A stretch of DNA of 16,511 nt from Nitrosomonas sp. UBA6494 (GTDB lineage: Bacteria; Pseudomonadota; Gammaproteobacteria; Burkholderiales; Nitrosomonadaceae), in contig DJMI01000059.1 in NCBI GenBank assembly GCA_002435335.1, positions 23,555-40,065 of the forward strand. The letters run 5' to 3'. Positions 15,515-16,511 of the stretch are shown piece by piece. The notes under the pieces were generated by a model that worked only from the letters and a program-made list of their open reading frames with translations, ran no database searches and was not told where the DNA came from. The position numbers were made by a program, and so were the translations under genes. Within the stretch, counting starts at the first letter, position 1, and the number at the start of each line of letters is the position of its first letter.

Positions 15515-16027
15515 ATGATGAATCACAAAAAAACATTCAGTATCGGATTGCTGGTTTTAATACTATGGAGTGCATCATTGTCGGCAACGCAGCAAACTGA
15601 AATACCGTCACCGGATTGTACCTTTGCTACGTTGGAAGGTGCGCCGGCTAAAAATTTGCACGCATTTCAGGGTGATGTCGTTTATGTCGATTTCTGGGCC
15701 TCTTGGTGTCCGCCTTGCGTGAAATCTTTTCCTTTTCTAAATCAGCTGGAGCAAGAATTTAAAGCAAAGGGATTGCATGTCATTGGCGTTAATTTGGATG
15801 AAAAGAAGGCAGATGCTGAAGAATTTCTCAATAAAAATCCGGTGGATTTTGAAATTGTTGCCGATCAGACAAAGCAATGCGCCAAAGATTTCGGTGTAAT
15901 CGCTATGCCGTCATCGTTTTTGATCGACCGTAAAGGTAACGTACGCTATATCCATCAAGGATTCCGACAAGGAGAGTCAGACCAATTGCGCGCCATGGTT
16001 GAGCAATTTCTGGCTGAAGAGCCTTAA
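15515..16027 (+). CDS. TlpA-like periplasmic thioredoxin-fold protein
   Basis: A 170-residue protein with a signal peptide (core IGLLVLILWSASL, cut near SLSA/T24-25) and a thioredoxin domain: VYVDFWASW-C65-PP-C68 and the cis-proline in AMP132SSF. The insert between the active site and the cis-proline, and the GVNLDEK strand, place it in the TlpA/ResA/DsbE group of thiol:disulfide oxidoreductases, usually reductants for cytochrome maturation or copper-site assembly in the periplasm. Two extra Cys (C35 and C122) lie outside the active site and might pair. Start at ATG 15515 or the adjacent ATG 15518; ribosome binding is weak, which fits translation within an operon. DUF4266 follows after 18 bases, so a dedicated partner role for this cluster is likely. 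Confidence 0.9.
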   Translation: MMNHKKTFSIGLLVLILWSASLSATQQTEIPSPDCTFATLEGAPAKNLHAFQGDVVYVDFWASWCPPCVKSFPFLNQLEQEFKAKGLHVIGVNLDEKKADAEEFLNKNPVDFEIVADQTKQCAKDFGVIAMPSSFLIDRKGNVRYIHQGFRQGESDQLRAMVEQFLAEEP

Positions 16028-16045
16028 GCCGCGTTACACAATCAA

Positions 16046-16261
16046 ATGCGACTGTCTTGCATGTTAGCGGTATTCATTGTTTACACCATTTCCGGCTGTG
16101 CCCAAGTAGCGGTTTGGGAACGCGGGAATTTGGCAAAACCGCAAATGGCAATTGATCCTCATCCATTACATAGTACGATACGTATGCATAATTACAGCAG
16201 TAGGGAAGCCGCAGCGAGTACGCATTCTTCCGATGGCGGCGGTGGGTGCGGGTGTTATTAA
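16046..16261 (+). CDS. DUF4266 lipoprotein with GGGGCGCY tail
   Basis: A 71-residue protein with a lipoprotein signal (VYTISGC, lipobox I15-S-G-C18). The short mature part shows the DUF4266 core: VAVWERGNLAKPQMAIDPHPL (read as VWERGNLAKP followed by a conserved Met and Asp), HNYSSREAA in the middle and GGGGC68-G-C70-Y at the C-terminus. Only about 54 residues remain after lipidation, so this is a small tethered peptide. The Gly run ending in Cys-Gly-Cys is typical of the family and could bind metal or be modified. From memory, DUF4266 genes usually sit beside a TlpA-like gene and a DUF3570 gene, and often near apbE; the first two are here. No clear ribosome binding site. Function unknown. Confidence 0.85.
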   Translation: MRLSCMLAVFIVYTISGCAQVAVWERGNLAKPQMAIDPHPLHSTIRMHNYSSREAAASTHSSDGGGGCGCY

Positions 16262-16338
16262 TATGGTGATTTATTGCTCTTTCTCGACAAAAAAATAAAA
16301 AGGGTGATGCATTGCCCAGATCGATTTATCGGCAAAGA

Positions 16339-16511
16339 ATGCAAGGTGCGAAAAAAACACTTGTTTCAAGCTTAGCGTGCCCTGGGAATTTCGAAGCTGC
16401 TTGCAGTAGCAGAACATTACAGGCATTAACTTCTGCGGCATTAGTTCTGCCGGGGTTAATGTTGGGCTCCGCAAATGCGGCGGACGGAGACCGAATAAAT
16501 TTTCAATTCAG
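16339..16511 (+). CDS. DUF3570 family protein, N-terminal part (3' end outside window)
   Basis: The frame is open from 16270 to the end of the window and holds a long signal peptide: a charged start (QGAKK), a hydrophobic core LTSAALVLPGLMLG and a cut after SANA, then ADGDRINFQF. The INFQF-type strand after a signal peptide, directly downstream of DUF4266, is as expected of DUF3570, a family of about 400 residues thought to be outer-membrane beta-barrel-like. The start could be ATG 16339 or TTG 16312, the latter having AGGG seven bases before it. Only about 57 residues are visible, so the call leans on context. The rest should be sought downstream. Confidence 0.65.
   Translation, partial: MQGAKKTLVSSLACPGNFEAACSSRTLQALTSAALVLPGLMLGSANAADGDRINFQF

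Noticed and set aside
16271..16474. Minus-strand frame of 67 codons at the end of the window
   Set aside because: It runs antisense to the signal-peptide frame of the DUF3570 gene and has no family features.
1..16511. CRISPR arrays, tRNA or rRNA genes, complete insertion sequences
   Set aside because: I looked for regular spaced repeats, tRNA-like cloverleaf segments and transposase motifs and found none that could be supported.

Overview
The window looks like chromosomal DNA of a betaproteobacterial ammonia oxidiser, most likely a Nitrosomonas relative. The evidence is a cytochrome P460-superfamily protein, a secreted cupredoxin/beta-propeller protein, betaproteobacteria-typical small families (DUF3460, DUF6164), a moderately low G+C content, and housekeeping proteins (FolB, PlsY, TsaD, Icd, ExoI) of proteobacterial type. 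This is inferred from protein families alone.

Layout. (1) 1-526: the 3' end of malate dehydrogenase, then a short decayed stretch with a Sel1-like relic. (2) 527-3646, all minus strand: a secreted protein joining an amicyanin-like copper domain to a YVTN-type beta-propeller, a monohaem cytochrome of the P460 family in which the haem-crosslinking lysine appears to be Met, and a DUF6164 membrane-anchored protein. (3) 3753-8817: a short-chain dehydrogenase, a folB-DUF3460-lipoprotein operon, plsY divergent from it, tsaD and NADP-type icd. (4) 8999-11567: a two-gene plus-strand unit of an RpfE/phosphoglycerate-mutase-like protein and a membrane PAS-EAL protein whose EAL domain has lost the DD pair. 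(5) 11581-13515: a RidA-family protein and exonuclease I (sbcB).

(6) 13516-16511 is the most interesting part. It is a plus-strand run of exported proteins: a 267-residue secreted protein (broken by a one-base frameshift in an AAAA run), a second small secreted protein, a TlpA-like thioredoxin, a DUF4266 lipoprotein ending in GGGGCGCY, and the start of a DUF3570 protein that runs off the window. Three palindromes of the form TGCGACA-N3-TGTCGCA lie in this region and nowhere else that I found. Two of them abut, with zero spacing, the -35 element of a sigma70-like promoter with a 17-bp spacer, one in front of each secreted-protein gene. This resembles a RegA/PrrA/ActR-type (GCGAC-N5-GTCGC) or CRP/FNR-type activator regulon controlling an envelope system. 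The even cysteine counts of the two secreted proteins (4 and 2) fit a neighbouring WCPPC thiol oxidoreductase. What the system does is unknown to me; an envelope metal or redox role is a hypothesis.

Limits: no searches were run. Family calls rest on motif recognition, and promoter and operator calls on pattern only.
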